NCBI GenBank assembly: GCA_022539475.1
Contig: VCMS01000441.1
Coordinates: 1-30,674 of the forward strand
Direction of reading: 5' to 3'
Origin: Gracilaria domingensis
Lineage: Eukaryota > Rhodophyta > Florideophyceae > Gracilariales > Gracilariaceae
DNA length: 30,674 nt
Shown: piece after piece, positions 9,601 to 19,236 of the stretch
Layout of the letters: every line of letters starts with the position of its first letter
Position numbering within the stretch: position 1 is the stretch's first letter
The notes under the pieces: generated by a model
Told to the model about the DNA's origin: nothing
The model's database searches: none
What the model saw: only the letters and a program-made list of their open reading frames with translations
Translations under genes and position numbers: made by a program

Positions 9601-10257
9601 GTATTGACTTCTTGATTGTGTTCACAGAAATTAACTTCTCATTCTTCTTAATGTTTGCTTTGATGAAAATGGTTCTGGAATTGTGAACAAAAGATATTTC
9701 ATTGGTTCGGTTGTTGATATAGGGGTTATATTCGTATAGCCAGTCTTTTCCTAAAATGACGTCATATCCGTATAATGCACATATTGCAAAGCGTCTCTTT
9801 TCTCGCAGTTCTTCAATCTGGATATTTACTCCATCTTCTCGGGTTTCCTGGAGCACAGTAATGGAACCGTTGGCCATTTCGGCTTCATAACTAGTGTCAA
9901 TGGTTGGGATCTTCATGCTTTTGCAGATGGCTTTGGACAAATAACTGATTTCGGAACCGTTATCGAACAGAGCCGTACATTTTCTGCCATTGATGAATAC
10001 ATATGCAAGGAGTAGTCCAACAGAGGGGGTTCAAATGGTGACGCTAAGCGTGAGGTAAGAAGTTTATGTCTTCCATTGCTCAATATTTTTTCTTGGGTAC
10101 GATGTTTATCTGCAGATTCAATGGGTACGGGGTTTGCTGGCTTAGTCAATGGTTGCGTTTCGATGGAATTCAGTGGGGTGCAATGGTGGTCCGGTGGAAC
10201 AGACGTGGGTCCTTCAGATGACCCTGGAGTCAGTTCCTCTGCGAGTTTTTTGGGCAC
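6633..10257 (-). pseudogene. pol: Ty3/gypsy Pol with chromodomain, copy B, three lesions
   Basis: Domains in order: linker after the frameshift (10257 to about 10030), protease with FDNGSE (Asn where DSG/DTG is usual), RT ([18 protein letters not shown], catalytic YLDD at 8945-8956), RNase H ([10 protein letters not shown]...RTDH), integrase (H-H-C-C then D, D, E in TMDF, VSDRDS, NGQTEVMNK) and a C-terminal chromodomain (YLVKWLGYPDHENMWLPE) that may steer insertion to marked chromatin. The frame breaks three times: a -1 step in a C run near 10022, a one-base loss near 8240 after RNase H, and an in-frame TAA at 7323-7325 in integrase. The first could be a second programmed shift, but no slippery heptamer fits. 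All catalytic residues seen are kept, which points to recent damage. Confidence 0.92.
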
Positions 10258-11102
10258 TGTTTATCGCGTGCCATGTGTCCAGGTTGTCGACAGCGGAAAC
10301 AGAGTCCCAACTTTCGACAGTTCTCGCGCTCTTCCTTGGTTAACTTCTTCAGCTTCATATTTCCAATATCCATGGGTACCGGTCCTTGAGATGATCCAGA
10401 GCCGCCAGGTTGCCTGCCAAATCGCGCCTGTCCACTCCTTCGGAAAGCAGATTCCACCCGCTCAGCGTCTTTCATTGCATTAGTCAAAGATTTGTACTCA
10501 TTGGTGCAAAGCTCTTTCCAGATGTAACTTTTCAAGCCTCTGGTATATCTGTCGATTTGCTCTTCCATACTGATGTTGGGGATTTCAAGCACAATCTTGA
10601 GGAAGTCTTCATTGAACTGTTGAACATCTTTGTACTGCTTCCACTTGCTTAGTTTGTCCCGAGCAAGTTTCTCTTTGTTGACAATAGTAAATCGTTTCTG
10701 AAGATGTTCAAAGAGTTCCTCAAGGGTTTGCAGCTCCAGTCCATTTCTTTGCTGGGCGAGATACCACTCATGAGCAGCTCCACTGATGTAACTAAGCGCG
10801 ATCGTTAATGCTTTGTCGTCGGGGGTTCCATCAAGATAATTGCGAATATGAGTGATCCAACTGTCAATGTTTTGCTTTCCAGTGAACGTTGGGGGCTTGT
10901 TGATCTTTGGATTCGTGGCTGGGCTGTCCTTATTGGCTAGGACACTGAGTGAGGTCTCGAGAGCGGATATCTTCGTTTGCGCTTCTTGCTTCAACAATTC
11001 CATCTGAGCCCGTGTTTCGTCAAGCGCGCGAGCCATGCTTTGGATCATTTGGCCTGCACGCACCTGTGGGGGTGTGCCTGGGTTTCCTTGAGGGGTCGTC
11101 AT
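10230..11102 (-). CDS. gag: Ty3/gypsy Gag, copy B
   Basis: 290 aa from ATG 11102 to TGA 10230-10232, the same protein as in copy A. It has an N-terminal coiled-coil-like segment, a capsid-type domain in the middle and a C-terminal zinc knuckle with C-x2-C-x4-H-x6-C spacing. The A AAA AAC slippery heptamer lies in the gag frame only five codons before the stop, so most ribosomes would make Gag and a minority Gag-Pol (established mechanism; efficiency not knowable here). The spacer to ORF0 is about 450 bp and holds the antisense tRNA-like segment. Confidence 0.93.
   Translation of the reverse strand: MTTPQGNPGTPPQVRAGQMIQSMARALDETRAQMELLKQEAQTKISALETSLSVLANKDSPATNPKINKPPTFTGKQNIDSWITHIRNYLDGTPDDKALTIALSYISGAAHEWYLAQQRNGLELQTLEELFEHLQKRFTIVNKEKLARDKLSKWKQYKDVQQFNEDFLKIVLEIPNISMEEQIDRYTRGLKSYIWKELCTNEYKSLTNAMKDAERVESAFRRSGQARFGRQPGGSGSSQGPVPMDIGNMKLKKLTKEERENCRKLGLCFRCRQPGHMARDKQCPKNSQRN
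10245..10251 (-). other. -1 ribosomal frameshift heptamer A AAA AAC (copy B)
   Basis: Same heptamer in the same phase as in copy A, five codons before the gag stop. It leads by -1 into the frame open to 9913. Frame arithmetic confirms this: gag codons start at coordinates equal to 2 mod 3 and the next frame at 0 mod 3, on a descending strand. Confidence 0.8.
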
Positions 11103-11253
11103 GGTATAAGCTGCGCGAACGGAGAACCTTTGAAATTAGCTCAAATCGGGGGGTTGCCCAAATAAATTGTCTAATTTTTCGAAAAGTGCAAATCAAGCCT
11201 CGCGCTGGGACTTTTAAAAAATTGCAATTTGCAGGTTGCAGACAAGCAGTGCC

Positions 11254-11325
11254 GCGCGCCTGGCCTAGTGGGTAGGCGGCGCCGGTGCAATTTCAGAGGT
11301 TCTAGGTTCGATTCCCTTCGCTGTA
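11254..11325 (+). other. tRNA-like segment with Pol III A and B boxes (copy B)
   Basis: Identical to the copy A segment: A box 11261-11272, B box 11305-11315, paired D-arm, unpaired acceptor and anticodon stems. It lies between ORF0 and gag, antisense to the element. Confidence 0.6.
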
Positions 11326-11549
11326 AGTTGCAATTGCAGCCGGAGTGGTTCAATTAAGGTTTCTTCAGTTCAATTACAAAGCGTCAAGCGACTAAGAAGA
11401 TAGTAAGCCCTGTACGGCGACTTCTCCCTTGACAATGCTAAGTAATACGAACGTAGCGGAAACTGGAACACAACCACAAACGGTAGCTTAAAGGGTAGAA
11501 CAACCGATTCTTGGAAACTTTTGTCAACACAAGGTGTTTACGTTATAAT

Positions 11550-12203
11550 TTACTTGAAATAACGCTGTTGACGTTGGTTTTCCTTGTTGACAGCTGCTTG
11601 GTGCTTGCGTCCACCTCGGTGATCCTCGTAATGCTTCCGATTATTGAACGAGAGTATACCACATTCGTAACAGCCCGGTGGGGAGCTCTTGTTCTGGAGC
11701 TTGTTGTGGTGTCGGCTACCAGACAAATGTTCGCGAAGTTGCACTCGGCAATTGAAACGGAGTTCACAGTCGTCACACCTGGGGGTCTTCAAGAGACGTC
11801 GAAGGTTACGTACACGCCGTCGCTTGATTCGATCGGTGGCCACGCGAAGGATATGGATATTAGCCGCGTCGTCTATGCGGAGCAGATGACGTGGAGTACC
11901 CTCGGTAGCCTCGGTAACCGATCGGTTCCTTGAAATCGGATTGCTGTCAACAGGATCGGGTTGTTGACGAGCTGGTGACGACGGTGGTGACGGTGTGTAT
12001 GAAGGTGGTGTACTCGGTTCCAAGGTGGACACGGCAGCGGAAACAGGGGTTTCGGTGGTGTTGACAGGGGGTGGTGGCGGTGGCGGCGATGACGGCGGTT
12101 CGGTGGATATTTCTGTGTTCGTATAGAACGACAGCGATGACGGCGGTGCTTGGGATCGGCGTATTGAGCTCACTGGAAACACACAAATTGGGTCAGAAAT
12201 CAA
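11550..12203 (-). CDS. Zinc-finger ORF upstream of gag, copy B (ORF0)
   Basis: Same 217-codon frame as in copy A, with the same protein sequence. It sits between the PBS (12321) and gag (start 11102), in the same direction as gag and pol. The product is Pro/Ser-rich, then basic, then carries two C-x2-C...H-x5-H fingers near its C-terminus. The frame is undamaged in both copies although pol has three lesions. It lacks any ATG, so the true 5' end is unknown; a candidate acceptor (TTTCCAG, AG at 12173-12174) lies inside the frame. It could also be a host zinc-finger fragment captured by the element. Confidence 0.7.
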   Translation of the reverse strand: MISDPICVFPVSSIRRSQAPPSSLSFYTNTEISTEPPSSPPPPPPPVNTTETPVSAAVSTLEPSTPPSYTPSPPSSPARQQPDPVDSNPISRNRSVTEATEGTPRHLLRIDDAANIHILRVATDRIKRRRVRNLRRLLKTPRCDDCELRFNCRVQLREHLSGSRHHNKLQNKSSPPGCYECGILSFNNRKHYEDHRGGRKHQAAVNKENQRQQRYFK

Positions 12204-12320
12204 CAGTCAGTAAAGAGCTGGACGTCTGTGGCTCATCCAAACCTAGGGAATTTTGTATAGCAAAATCCACTAGGGCTGGATGTTCACTCAGTTTCAAATG
12301 AGCGCAATACTTACTTGCGA

Positions 12321-12328
12321 TGCTACCA
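12321..12328 (-). other. Primer binding site, copy B
   Basis: TGGTAGCA in element sense, one base after the 5' LTR (12330-12846), identical to copy A. Its place just inside the 5' LTR supports the LTR boundary. A short initiator-Met type primer site is the likeliest reading. Confidence 0.7.
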
Positions 12329-12329
12329 A

Positions 12330-12846
12330 TGTTAGAACACTGGGTCTGAGGTTGAGAACGTGAACGATGGTGACTGCCGAGGAGAGTTCGGGCAGTCGAC
12401 CAGGGTTTATATGGAGAATCGGACCTTCGAAAATAAGGTCGCTAACGCAGATTTCTAGAATATCCCTCAAACTAATGTGTCTATGAGTACTGGCCCTTGC
12501 GTCGGAATTAGTGTAGAAACTGTGCGTAGAAATCGACAGTGGAGTCGTCTAGAAGCTTCTAGAAGTTCCTGAAACGTGTCCATTTGTAGAAGTTCCAGCA
12601 AGGCACCGAAACTATGAAGTCAGTCATGACGTCAACTAACGAGGCAGACATCACACGTGACATGTCTTGGTAACATTATGACAACTAATGTCAAACAAAG
12701 ACTCTGAGGATCATTAGGGTATCAAATCGGATCGCTAGATCACGGGGAATTCAAAGAAAGCATCAAAACATTAAATGACTAACTAAAAGCGTGGCAATAT
12801 AACAAATTCAAATAAAAACATGAGCAGAATTAACGAAATCCTAACA
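12330..12846 (-). repeat. Gypsy 5' LTR of copy B
   Basis: Same 517-bp unit and the same TGTTAG...CTAACA ends as the middle LTR. It is the outer 5' LTR of the array: PBS on its left, unrelated copia coding sequence on its right from 12847. Similarity between the two array units stops exactly at 6049/12846, which fixes this boundary independently of the terminal motifs. Confidence 0.93.
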
Positions 12847-12848
12847 CA

Positions 12849-12980
12849 CGGGGAGAAACTTTTGACGCTAATTTCCTCTCTCTCGTTGAAGAAAGGGCTA
12901 CCATCGATCAACTCACAGCCGCATCCGCCGCACTTGTAAGTGACACGCAGATCCAGAACGTTGAGAATGATGCTTTTTGA
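12849..12980 (+). pseudogene. gag: Copia gag-end fragment
   Basis: From the LTR junction a frame is open for 43 codons to a TGA at 12978-12980, with a helical, alanine-rich product (FLSLVEERATIDQLTAAS). It ends in GCT TTT TGA. The pol frame continues from the same place in the -1 phase through TTT TTG AAG. This could be a -1 slip on the T run or a simple frameshift mutation. The upstream part of gag is missing because of the gypsy insertion. Confidence 0.6.
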
Positions 12981-15900
12981 AGCAGGACCTACCTAGCCGC
13001 CAGGTTCTGACCACAAGGCTGAAGAAAGCACCAGATAAGAACCGTTTTCTTGTCCCTCGTTCACGTCGGATCGGATCACGTCGTCACACAGCATCCTATC
13101 GGATTTCACGACAACCAAGACGTCGCCTGATCCACGTACACAACATATCACTCAAGAACCTTCCCAAATACTCATCTAGACGATTTGAAGGAGCATGTCT
13201 TGACAGTGGAGCACAGAAGTCCGTCATTGGTCTGCGTCGAGCCAAGGCCTACCATCTGGAGCATAAGCTCAAGATGAAGCTACAGCACTCATGGTATTCC
13301 TTTCGATTTGGCAACGATATTCGGAACAGTCTTGGGAAAGTCAACATACGCATGCCAACACCTGACGGAGGTTTTCTCTCCATCATGATCGATGTTGTCT
13401 CCGCCGACGTACCGCTGCTAATTGGTCTAGATATCATGGACAAAGAATCTCTAGTGCCTGACAACGTCGAAAATGTATTGGATAGCCGCCGTGCTGGATG
13501 GAAGATGCCTATCACCAGGAAACACGGGCACCTCTTTGTGGAATGGAACACAAGCAGAATCTTGTTCACGCATTCAGAACTACGAAAGCTCCACCTCCAT
13601 TTCTTTCATCCGAATGCACAACGATTATACAACCTGCTACGCAAGGCCCGTCCTAACGATGTGAACCCGGATACCCGGAAGATTCTCGAGGAGATAGCCT
13701 CCCACTGTCGCACATGCAAATCCACCTCTCCACGTCCTTACCGCTTTCGTGTCTCCATTCCGCCAGACAAATTGATATTCAACCACGAAGTGGCCATTGA
13801 CCTTATGTGGATTGACGGTAATCCCATCCTACCCATTGTGGACACCCACACAAGGTATCAAAACGCGATTCTATTGAAGGGTGAATCCGCCAAGGACATC
13901 TGGGATGCCTTCGTCGAAGGTTGGGCCTCTGTTTACGTTGGATATCCGCATCGCATTCGCGCCGACGCTGCAAAAGTGTTCACGTCAAAGTACTGGGAGA
14001 ACGTTACCTCGCTGCATGGTATCGACGTACAAATTTCGGGTATTGAGAGTCACAACTCGATTGGTCTAGGAGAACGATACCATGCGCCCTTACGTCGAAT
14101 CTTTAACGTCATTCGAACCGACCACCCCTCCATTGATCCCGAAGTCGCACTCCGTCTTGCCGTTAAGGGTATGAACGATACTATGGGTCCCGAAGGGTAC
14201 GTACCAACTTTACTTGTTTATGGAACTTACCCCACCTTTCCTGTGCGCAACGCAAGCCTTCCAGAGAAGAAAGAACGTATGGCAGCCTTGCAGAAGGCAC
14301 GAAGCGAAATGGAAACCATCACGGCAGGTCTTCGCGTTACGGAAGCCCTGCAGTCTCGCCTACCTCCTGTGACACACTATCTGATCAACCCTGGGGATAA
14401 AGTTTATGTCTTTCGGAAGCGCGATGCACTCGACTGTGGATCTTGGGAAGGACCCTTTTCTGTTCAACGTGTTCGCGACAAGGAAGTTTTTGTGGACTAC
14501 AACGGTACTGTGAAGCATTTTAACCTCTCCCAAATTCTTCCCACCCCCGACACATCTGCCGATCGGGAACTGGAACGTCTCAAGTGCGCCCTCGATGCAT
14601 TTCGATCCGATCCTACACCTCCGACGCGCGTACACATCACTGACGTCCTCACTCCCCGTGATCATCGTTCTTCTCTGCCTCAGTTCAATGTCGCGAAGGC
14701 AAAAGAACTCGCCGGACTTGCGGAACGTGGCGTATTTGAAATCGTATGCAAGGAGGATCTCCCCGCAGACGCAAATGTGATGGGCGGTCGTTTTGTTCTG
14801 TCCATCAAGAACAAAGGTACCAATGATGAGGTGTACAAGGCCCGCTTCGTGGTACAAGGACACACTGACGCTGAGAAAGCTTTGCTTGTCCACTAGAGTA
14901 CTACAGTGAAACACAGTTCCATCCGGATGCTCATCGCGCTTGCTGCAATTTCTGGTTTTCGCCTATGGTCTCAGGACATTTCCCAGGCCTACTTGCAGTC
15001 CTCCGGCCAACTCATGCGCGATGCATACGTGCGACCAGCCAAGGAATTTCGCCTCTCTAACGACCAACTGCTGAAGTTATTGAAACCTCTCTATGGTCTT
15101 TCCGATAGTGGTGACTACTGGCATGCTACCTTTGCCCGCCATCTACGCGAGGATCTTCTCATGCGTCCGGTGGCAAGCGATCTGGCATTCTTCTTTCGCA
15201 CCATCCATGGTAAACTCGTTGGCCTGATGGGTACACACGTTGATGACACCATTACCGCCGGCAACCAATCATTTCATGATCAGACGAAGTCTACCGAACA
15301 GCGCTTTGATGCCAAACCGCGTGAGTATGACTCCTTCCTTTTTGCTGGTCTACAGATTGCGCCAACGGACAGTGGATACCTCATCCACCAAGAGCGGTAT
15401 TGCAATGGACACAAATCCCTACCGAAGGACTGTTCTTTTCACGACTTCCGCTGTCGCCGTCAGGAGCGCGCTTGGCTTTCTCACACTCGTCCGGACATCA
15501 CTGCCGAAGTGAACCTCTTGTCTCAGGTAACAGAGCGTATGTGGTCGCGAGAAGTACTCAAGGCCATCAATGGAATCATCAAGTACGTTAAGCAACACCC
15601 CCGGCGTGGCATACACCAACAATCATTGGACGACCAATCATTGTCAATCAAGGTTTTTGCGGATGCATCATTTGCCAACGCTGAAGGTAACCAATCTCAA
15701 CTGGGGTACTTGGTGCTGCTTTGTCACAAGTCCAAACGTTGTAACATTCTTCATTACGCAAGTTACAAGTCCAAACGCGTAGTGCGCTGCGTCTTGGGCG
15801 CAGAGGTCTACGCTTTTGCTGACGCGTTCGATTTTGCGTACTCGTTGCGTCACGATTTGGAACGAATCCTGGAGCGTCGCATATCTCTTAGTATGTACAC

Positions 15901-16210
15901 AGACTCCGACAGTCTATTCAAAGTTCTCATCCGCAACTCAACAACCACGGAACGAAGATTGATGATTGACATCGAGTCTGCTCAAGAAGCCTACACTGCG
16001 CGTGAAATAAGCAACATTGGTTGGATCCGTAGCGCCGATAACCCCGCGGATGGTTTGACTAAGCATGGAAGATGTTTGGCTCTAGAATCTATCATGGACA
16101 ATGGAGTAATAGACTTGGACGTGTTGCTATGGGTGATTAGAACCGATGGAGTCCAAGTGAGGCGTCGTTTTCCAATGTCTGACGTTGAAGATGCCCGAGT
16201 GTCCGTATAG
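12971..16210 (+). pseudogene. pol: Ty1/copia Pol with one in-frame amber stop
   Basis: One reading frame of about 1080 codons, broken only by TAG at 14894-14896. The codons on both sides (LLVH / STTVKHSSIR) are in the same frame and match the usual start of the copia RT. Order: protease (CLDSGAQ), integrase with H-H-C-C finger (SHCRTC) and D-D-E core (AIDLMW, IRADAAKVF, GLGERYH), linker, RT (QDISQAYLQS, LKPLYGLSDSGDYW, catalytic THVDDT), RNase H (KVFADASFAN, LGAEVYAFADA, YTDSDSL, SADNPADGLTK). RT has HVDD where YVDD is usual. Integrase before RT places it in Pseudoviridae. No 5' start is visible; the first ATG or TTG near 12977 is not a real start. Confidence 0.92.
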
Positions 16211-16399
16211 AAGTCAGCTCTGCTGACAATGAAGTAATGTATCATCTTGAATTGTTCTAATTGTATTGGATTGTAATTGTATTTGTCTGCGTTTGAATTG
16301 AACAACATGCACTTATCTAGCTGTACGTCAGACAGTTGCAGTTTTGTGCTAACTCCTGTTCTTTGGCGTGCTAGTTAAGGAGCTGGACCCTTTTCCGAC

Positions 16400-16416
16400 G
16401 AAGGAAGGAAAGGGGG
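16400..16416 (+). other. Probable polypurine tract of the copia element
   Basis: A 17-base uninterrupted purine run (GAAGGAAGGAAAGGGGG), 190 bp after the pol stop, is where the plus-strand primer of a copia element is expected. The next bases are TCATCG, not the usual TG, so the LTR start is slightly mutated or displaced. Confidence 0.5.
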
Positions 16417-16708
16417 TCATCGAAGTTGTAAAGTATCTGTACTGTTTGTTGTGAAACAATCGCTACCTGCGTTCCCGCGAACGAAGCTCCGACCTGCGTC
16501 GAAGTTCTGTAGCACAGCACAGCTGAAATCTCTTCGTGTTCACCGACACAAAGCTTGCTTTGCATAAATCTAGTTTGTCTAGATTCGAAGTTTTAACCTC
16601 ACTCTCTAAAACGCTGCGATTTCTTTTTCAGAAATATATCGTTTTCCTCGCAATATAATACACTCAAAAATGCAAAGATTTATATATCGTAGCTTTGCAA
16701 TTTTACTT

Positions 16709-16731
16709 TGAAAAGCTTGCTTTCAAAGCAC
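16709..16731. repeat. Hairpin repeat, copy 1
   Basis: CTTTGAAA pairs with TTTCAAAG around a 7-base loop, followed by GCACTAATCT. An AGCTTTGC block lies just upstream. The same arrangement recurs at 24074-24097. Confidence 0.5.
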
Positions 16732-16768
16732 TAATCTATTTTTCTAAGACTCACTACATTTACATTTA

Positions 16769-17470
16769 CTATCGTTCTCTATTTCCTGGTTCGCAGATGC
16801 TTAAGTGGTTGACGTACTGCGACAGCGCGACTCTTCTACCACATTTCGAGCACCACACGTCCTGCGGACCATGACTCAAACGATGCGCCCTTAAGCTTTC
16901 CGAATTTGGTGCTTTGAAGCGACAATCACTGCAATGATGCTGACCATCGTGCGCGTCATGAACACGCCTAATGTGCGAGACAAGGTTGCTATACCGTTGA
17001 TATTGCATGCCGCAGTGCGGACATGAATGTTTAAAAGCGGTTGCATTCAGTCCAGCGATAGACGCATGTGCTAGCGCTGGGTCAGGTTCGAGCTGAGAAG
17101 ACGGAGCAGAACTCGCACTCGCCCCACCCGCGGGCCGAGGTACCACTGGAGTAGCTACGCTGTGATGCGTACCTTCAAGCAGTGGATTCAGAATTGGTGG
17201 CGGCGCCGACGGCATCTGTGCACCGGCAGGCAGCGTCCCCATTGCTTGCTGGTACACTGCTTGAATCCACTGTAAATCAGCTGGGGTCGACGATTGGCCC
17301 TGAGTCGCTCTGCTTTGTGACGCCTGTTGCATCCTTACTTCACGTTGCCTCTCCTTACGTCTCCTCGCATTTTTTCCGGCTCCTTCACTGTTTAGGCCGA
17401 GATTTCTTCTGTTCGACGGTGGCCTGCCGTCGTCTCCTCCTGACGACGATCTGTGATGATAAGAACTCAT
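16769..17470 (-). CDS. C2H2 zinc-finger protein 1 (233 aa)
   Basis: Starts at ATG 17470, stops at TAG 16769-16771, no intron needed. The N-terminus is Ser/Gly/Arg-rich with a basic stretch (RRRKERQREVR, about 36-46) that could be a nuclear localisation signal. The middle is Pro/Ala/Ser-rich. Three C-terminal fingers follow: C150, C153, H166, H171; C180, C183, H196, H200; and a last one ending in Cys in place of His (C207, C210, H222, C226). Likely a nuclear DNA-binding regulator (family knowledge); target unknown. A TATA sequence lies about 165 bp upstream. Its plan of basic N-terminus plus C-terminal fingers ending in C2HC matches the gene at 22268-23026, so the two may be paralogues. Confidence 0.8.
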   Translation of the reverse strand: MSSYHHRSSSGGDDGRPPSNRRNLGLNSEGAGKNARRRKERQREVRMQQASQSRATQGQSSTPADLQWIQAVYQQAMGTLPAGAQMPSAPPPILNPLLEGTHHSVATPVVPRPAGGASASSAPSSQLEPDPALAHASIAGLNATAFKHSCPHCGMQYQRYSNLVSHIRRVHDAHDGQHHCSDCRFKAPNSESLRAHRLSHGPQDVWCSKCGRRVALSQYVNHLSICEPGNRER

Positions 17471-18026
17471 GTTTTCGTTGCAAGGAGGCCCTGGGTACGT
17501 TTTTGTTTGAACTTGAATGTTTCTGCCCGATTACGCCGAGTATAATTGCGTTGAGAACATCCTGCTTATTTATGCTACTTCCTTCTGGATTTCTGAGAGC
17601 TTTGGTAGCTGATTTTGCGACTCATCGGTCGGCTTTATATACGAACTCGATATGAACACAAGTATTTGCCACGTTATTCATATATAGCTGTGTCTTAGAC
17701 TTACTCCAAGGACCAATGTATGATTTGCATGCTTAAAATCAGTAGCCTTTGATTCGATGTCAACCCTTTTTTGATACTTTCATCACTACGGAACGCTTAG
17801 AACGAAGCTAACATTAAATGCAAATTGACAAAATTATTCTTTTCATATAGATAGGAGATCGCAATTTTGCATATTACGATATTGTTGTATTTGTGCCTAT
17901 GAAAAACAGTTAATGTCGGCTCCCTCGTTACACACGACAGTTTCTGTATTCAACGGATAGACCTATACGACACTAGGATATGTAAGGAGCTGGAAGAAAA
18001 GCTTTCCATGTGTGCACTGCTTTGGG
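17471..18026. other. Intergenic, promoter side of zinc-finger gene 1
   Basis: AT-rich with no supported gene. Besides the TATA motif at 17634-17641 I see nothing definable. Confidence 0.5.
17634..17641 (-). promoter_or_regulatory. TATA box of zinc-finger gene 1
   Basis: The minus strand reads TATATAAA about 165 bp before the ATG at 17470, which would give a 5' leader of roughly 130 bases. It is the best TATA match in this intergenic stretch. Confidence 0.5.
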
Positions 18027-18034
18027 CTCGTGAG
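18027..18034. repeat. 8-bp target-site duplication, left
   Basis: CTCGTGAG, repeated exactly at 18766-18773 on the other side of hAT element 1. Confidence 0.88.
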
Positions 18035-18765
18035 CAGGGGCCCTCAGCAATAAAATGCAATTGCAATATATTGCAATAAGCAATATCAATGCGTTATTGC
18101 ATGTTCCTGAACATATTGCAATTTATATTGCAGTCTTCTTCTTATTTCAATTATTATTGTAGGATTAAGAAGATATTGCTAGATTATTGTATCTTGATTG
18201 GAAACATGTCACTAACTGCTTACCATATAATTCGCAAGAACAAATATTAATGGCAAAACGCCCCTTGCGCTGCGATTATGAAGACAATGTTTGGAGCCAA
18301 TCAGAACTCAAACCAAAAACAGGGCTTCATACTACTGTTTTTGAAACTACTATTAATATTTGTTCGTGCGAATTATGTGTCAAGCAGTTAGCATGCGTTG
18401 GTTTACTTTTAGTGATATGCTTCAAAAAATAAACAAAACAGTACAATCACAATTCAAATGAAACGCTTCTGAAACGTTTGCTTATTTCCAGACCTTTTAC
18501 TCTCGTTTCAAGCAGCAAGGTAAATTCAACACAGATTACGAGTAAAGCACAATGTTCTTGACTTTTCAAGGAGCTAAGCCAAAAACATATTCTTTAAGCA
18601 TGAGTTCAATTGACAACTTGTGGCTACTGTCTGATATTATTGCAGTAATATTGCAGATAAGTTTTTATATTGCAATATTTATTGCGCAAAAACTAGTTTG
18701 ATAGCCACTATTGGATATTGCGTTCTGTAGAGCAATATATTTCAATAATATTATGAGGAGCCCTG
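18035..18765. mobile_element. Non-autonomous hAT-type DNA transposon 1 (731 bp)
   Basis: The left end CAGGGGCCCTCA and right end TGAGGAGCCCTG are inverted repeats with the CAGGG start typical of hAT elements. It is flanked by the perfect 8-bp direct repeat CTCGTGAG (18027-18034 and 18766-18773), the hAT target-duplication length. About 100 bp inside the left end and the inner part of the right end carry repeated ATTGCAAT and ATTGC units, probably transposase-binding repeats. The interior has no transposase; an 81-codon frame at 18187-18432 shows no known motif. Confidence 0.88.
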
Positions 18766-18773
18766 CTCGTGAG
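18766..18773. repeat. 8-bp target-site duplication, right
   Basis: CTCGTGAG, partner of 18027-18034. Confidence 0.88.
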
Positions 18774-19236
18774 AGGTATAATTCTAACATGAAATTAGCT
18801 CTCATGGAACTAATCGCGTCGCTCAATCTCTTACATTTTGCTTGACATTTCATTCATAAACCTTTTTTATATTTAATTTGAACACTGTTTTCAGGAAACC
18901 AAACTGAATTCTGGAATAATGTAGACTCTGCGATGGCTAAAACGCGGTATTTCCAGCTGCTTCTGATGCACAGCGTTTGGCGGAGGTTGGGTGGGAAGTT
19001 ACCCGATTTGGGTTCTACCCGAAAACGGTAGTCCTTTTATCTTAGTCGCAGCGCTGTAAAAATCTGATAAAACCAGTACTAGTATGTAGAAGCCTACTTC
19101 AGGGAGCTTTAAATTTGGCTGAAATCTAATGCAACTGTTGAACAGGATCGGCGAAATCCCACAATGCGAAGGCGGTATCTATCAACAATTTCACGTGAAC
19201 TCCACACTGAAAGGCGAGGGAACTTTACCTCCTGTT
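18774..19236. other. Intergenic, no gene seen
   Basis: AT-rich sequence between hAT element 1 and the 3' end of the secreted-protein gene. A short inverted pattern of GGGT/ACCC blocks occurs near 18988-19020. No convincing coding frame. Confidence 0.4.

Larger units (their letters stand above)
5533..12846 (-). mobile_element. Ty3/gypsy chromodomain retrotransposon copy B, full length (7314 bp)
   Basis: In element sense (minus strand) the order is: 5' LTR 12330-12846, PBS 12321-12328, zinc-finger ORF, antisense tRNA-like segment, gag, pol (protease, RT, RNase H, integrase, chromodomain), 170-aa ORF, polypurine tract 6050-6060, 3' LTR 5533-6049. The RT-RNase H-integrase order and the chromodomain mark it as Metaviridae, chromovirus type. 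The 3' LTR is also the 5' LTR of copy A. The right end abuts copia coding sequence at 12847, so the array appears inserted in a copia element; the left target-site copy is outside the window. Confidence 0.93.
12847..16600 (+). mobile_element. Ty1/copia retrotransposon, 3' part, interrupted by the gypsy array
   Basis: Plus-strand copia-order domains (protease, integrase, RT, RNase H) begin directly at the gypsy LTR edge with gag-like coding sequence and no 5' LTR. The 5' part most likely continues to the left of the gypsy array, outside the window. The 3' end is approximate: a 17-base purine run at 16400-16416 probably precedes the 3' LTR, whose end I cannot place without a second copy. Confidence 0.8.
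16211..16768. other. Copia 3' noncoding region and probable 3' LTR
   Basis: No gene. It holds the purine tract at 16400-16416, probable LTR sequence to about 16600 (end not definable), then AT-rich sequence with a small hairpin at 16709-16731 that recurs at 24074-24097. Confidence 0.5.

Noticed and set aside
17182..17655. 157-codon plus-strand frame over the start of zinc-finger gene 1
   Set aside because: Antisense shadow of the zinc-finger gene; no domain.
18187..18432. 81-codon frame inside hAT element 1
   Set aside because: No transposase or other motif; AT-rich filler of a non-autonomous element.
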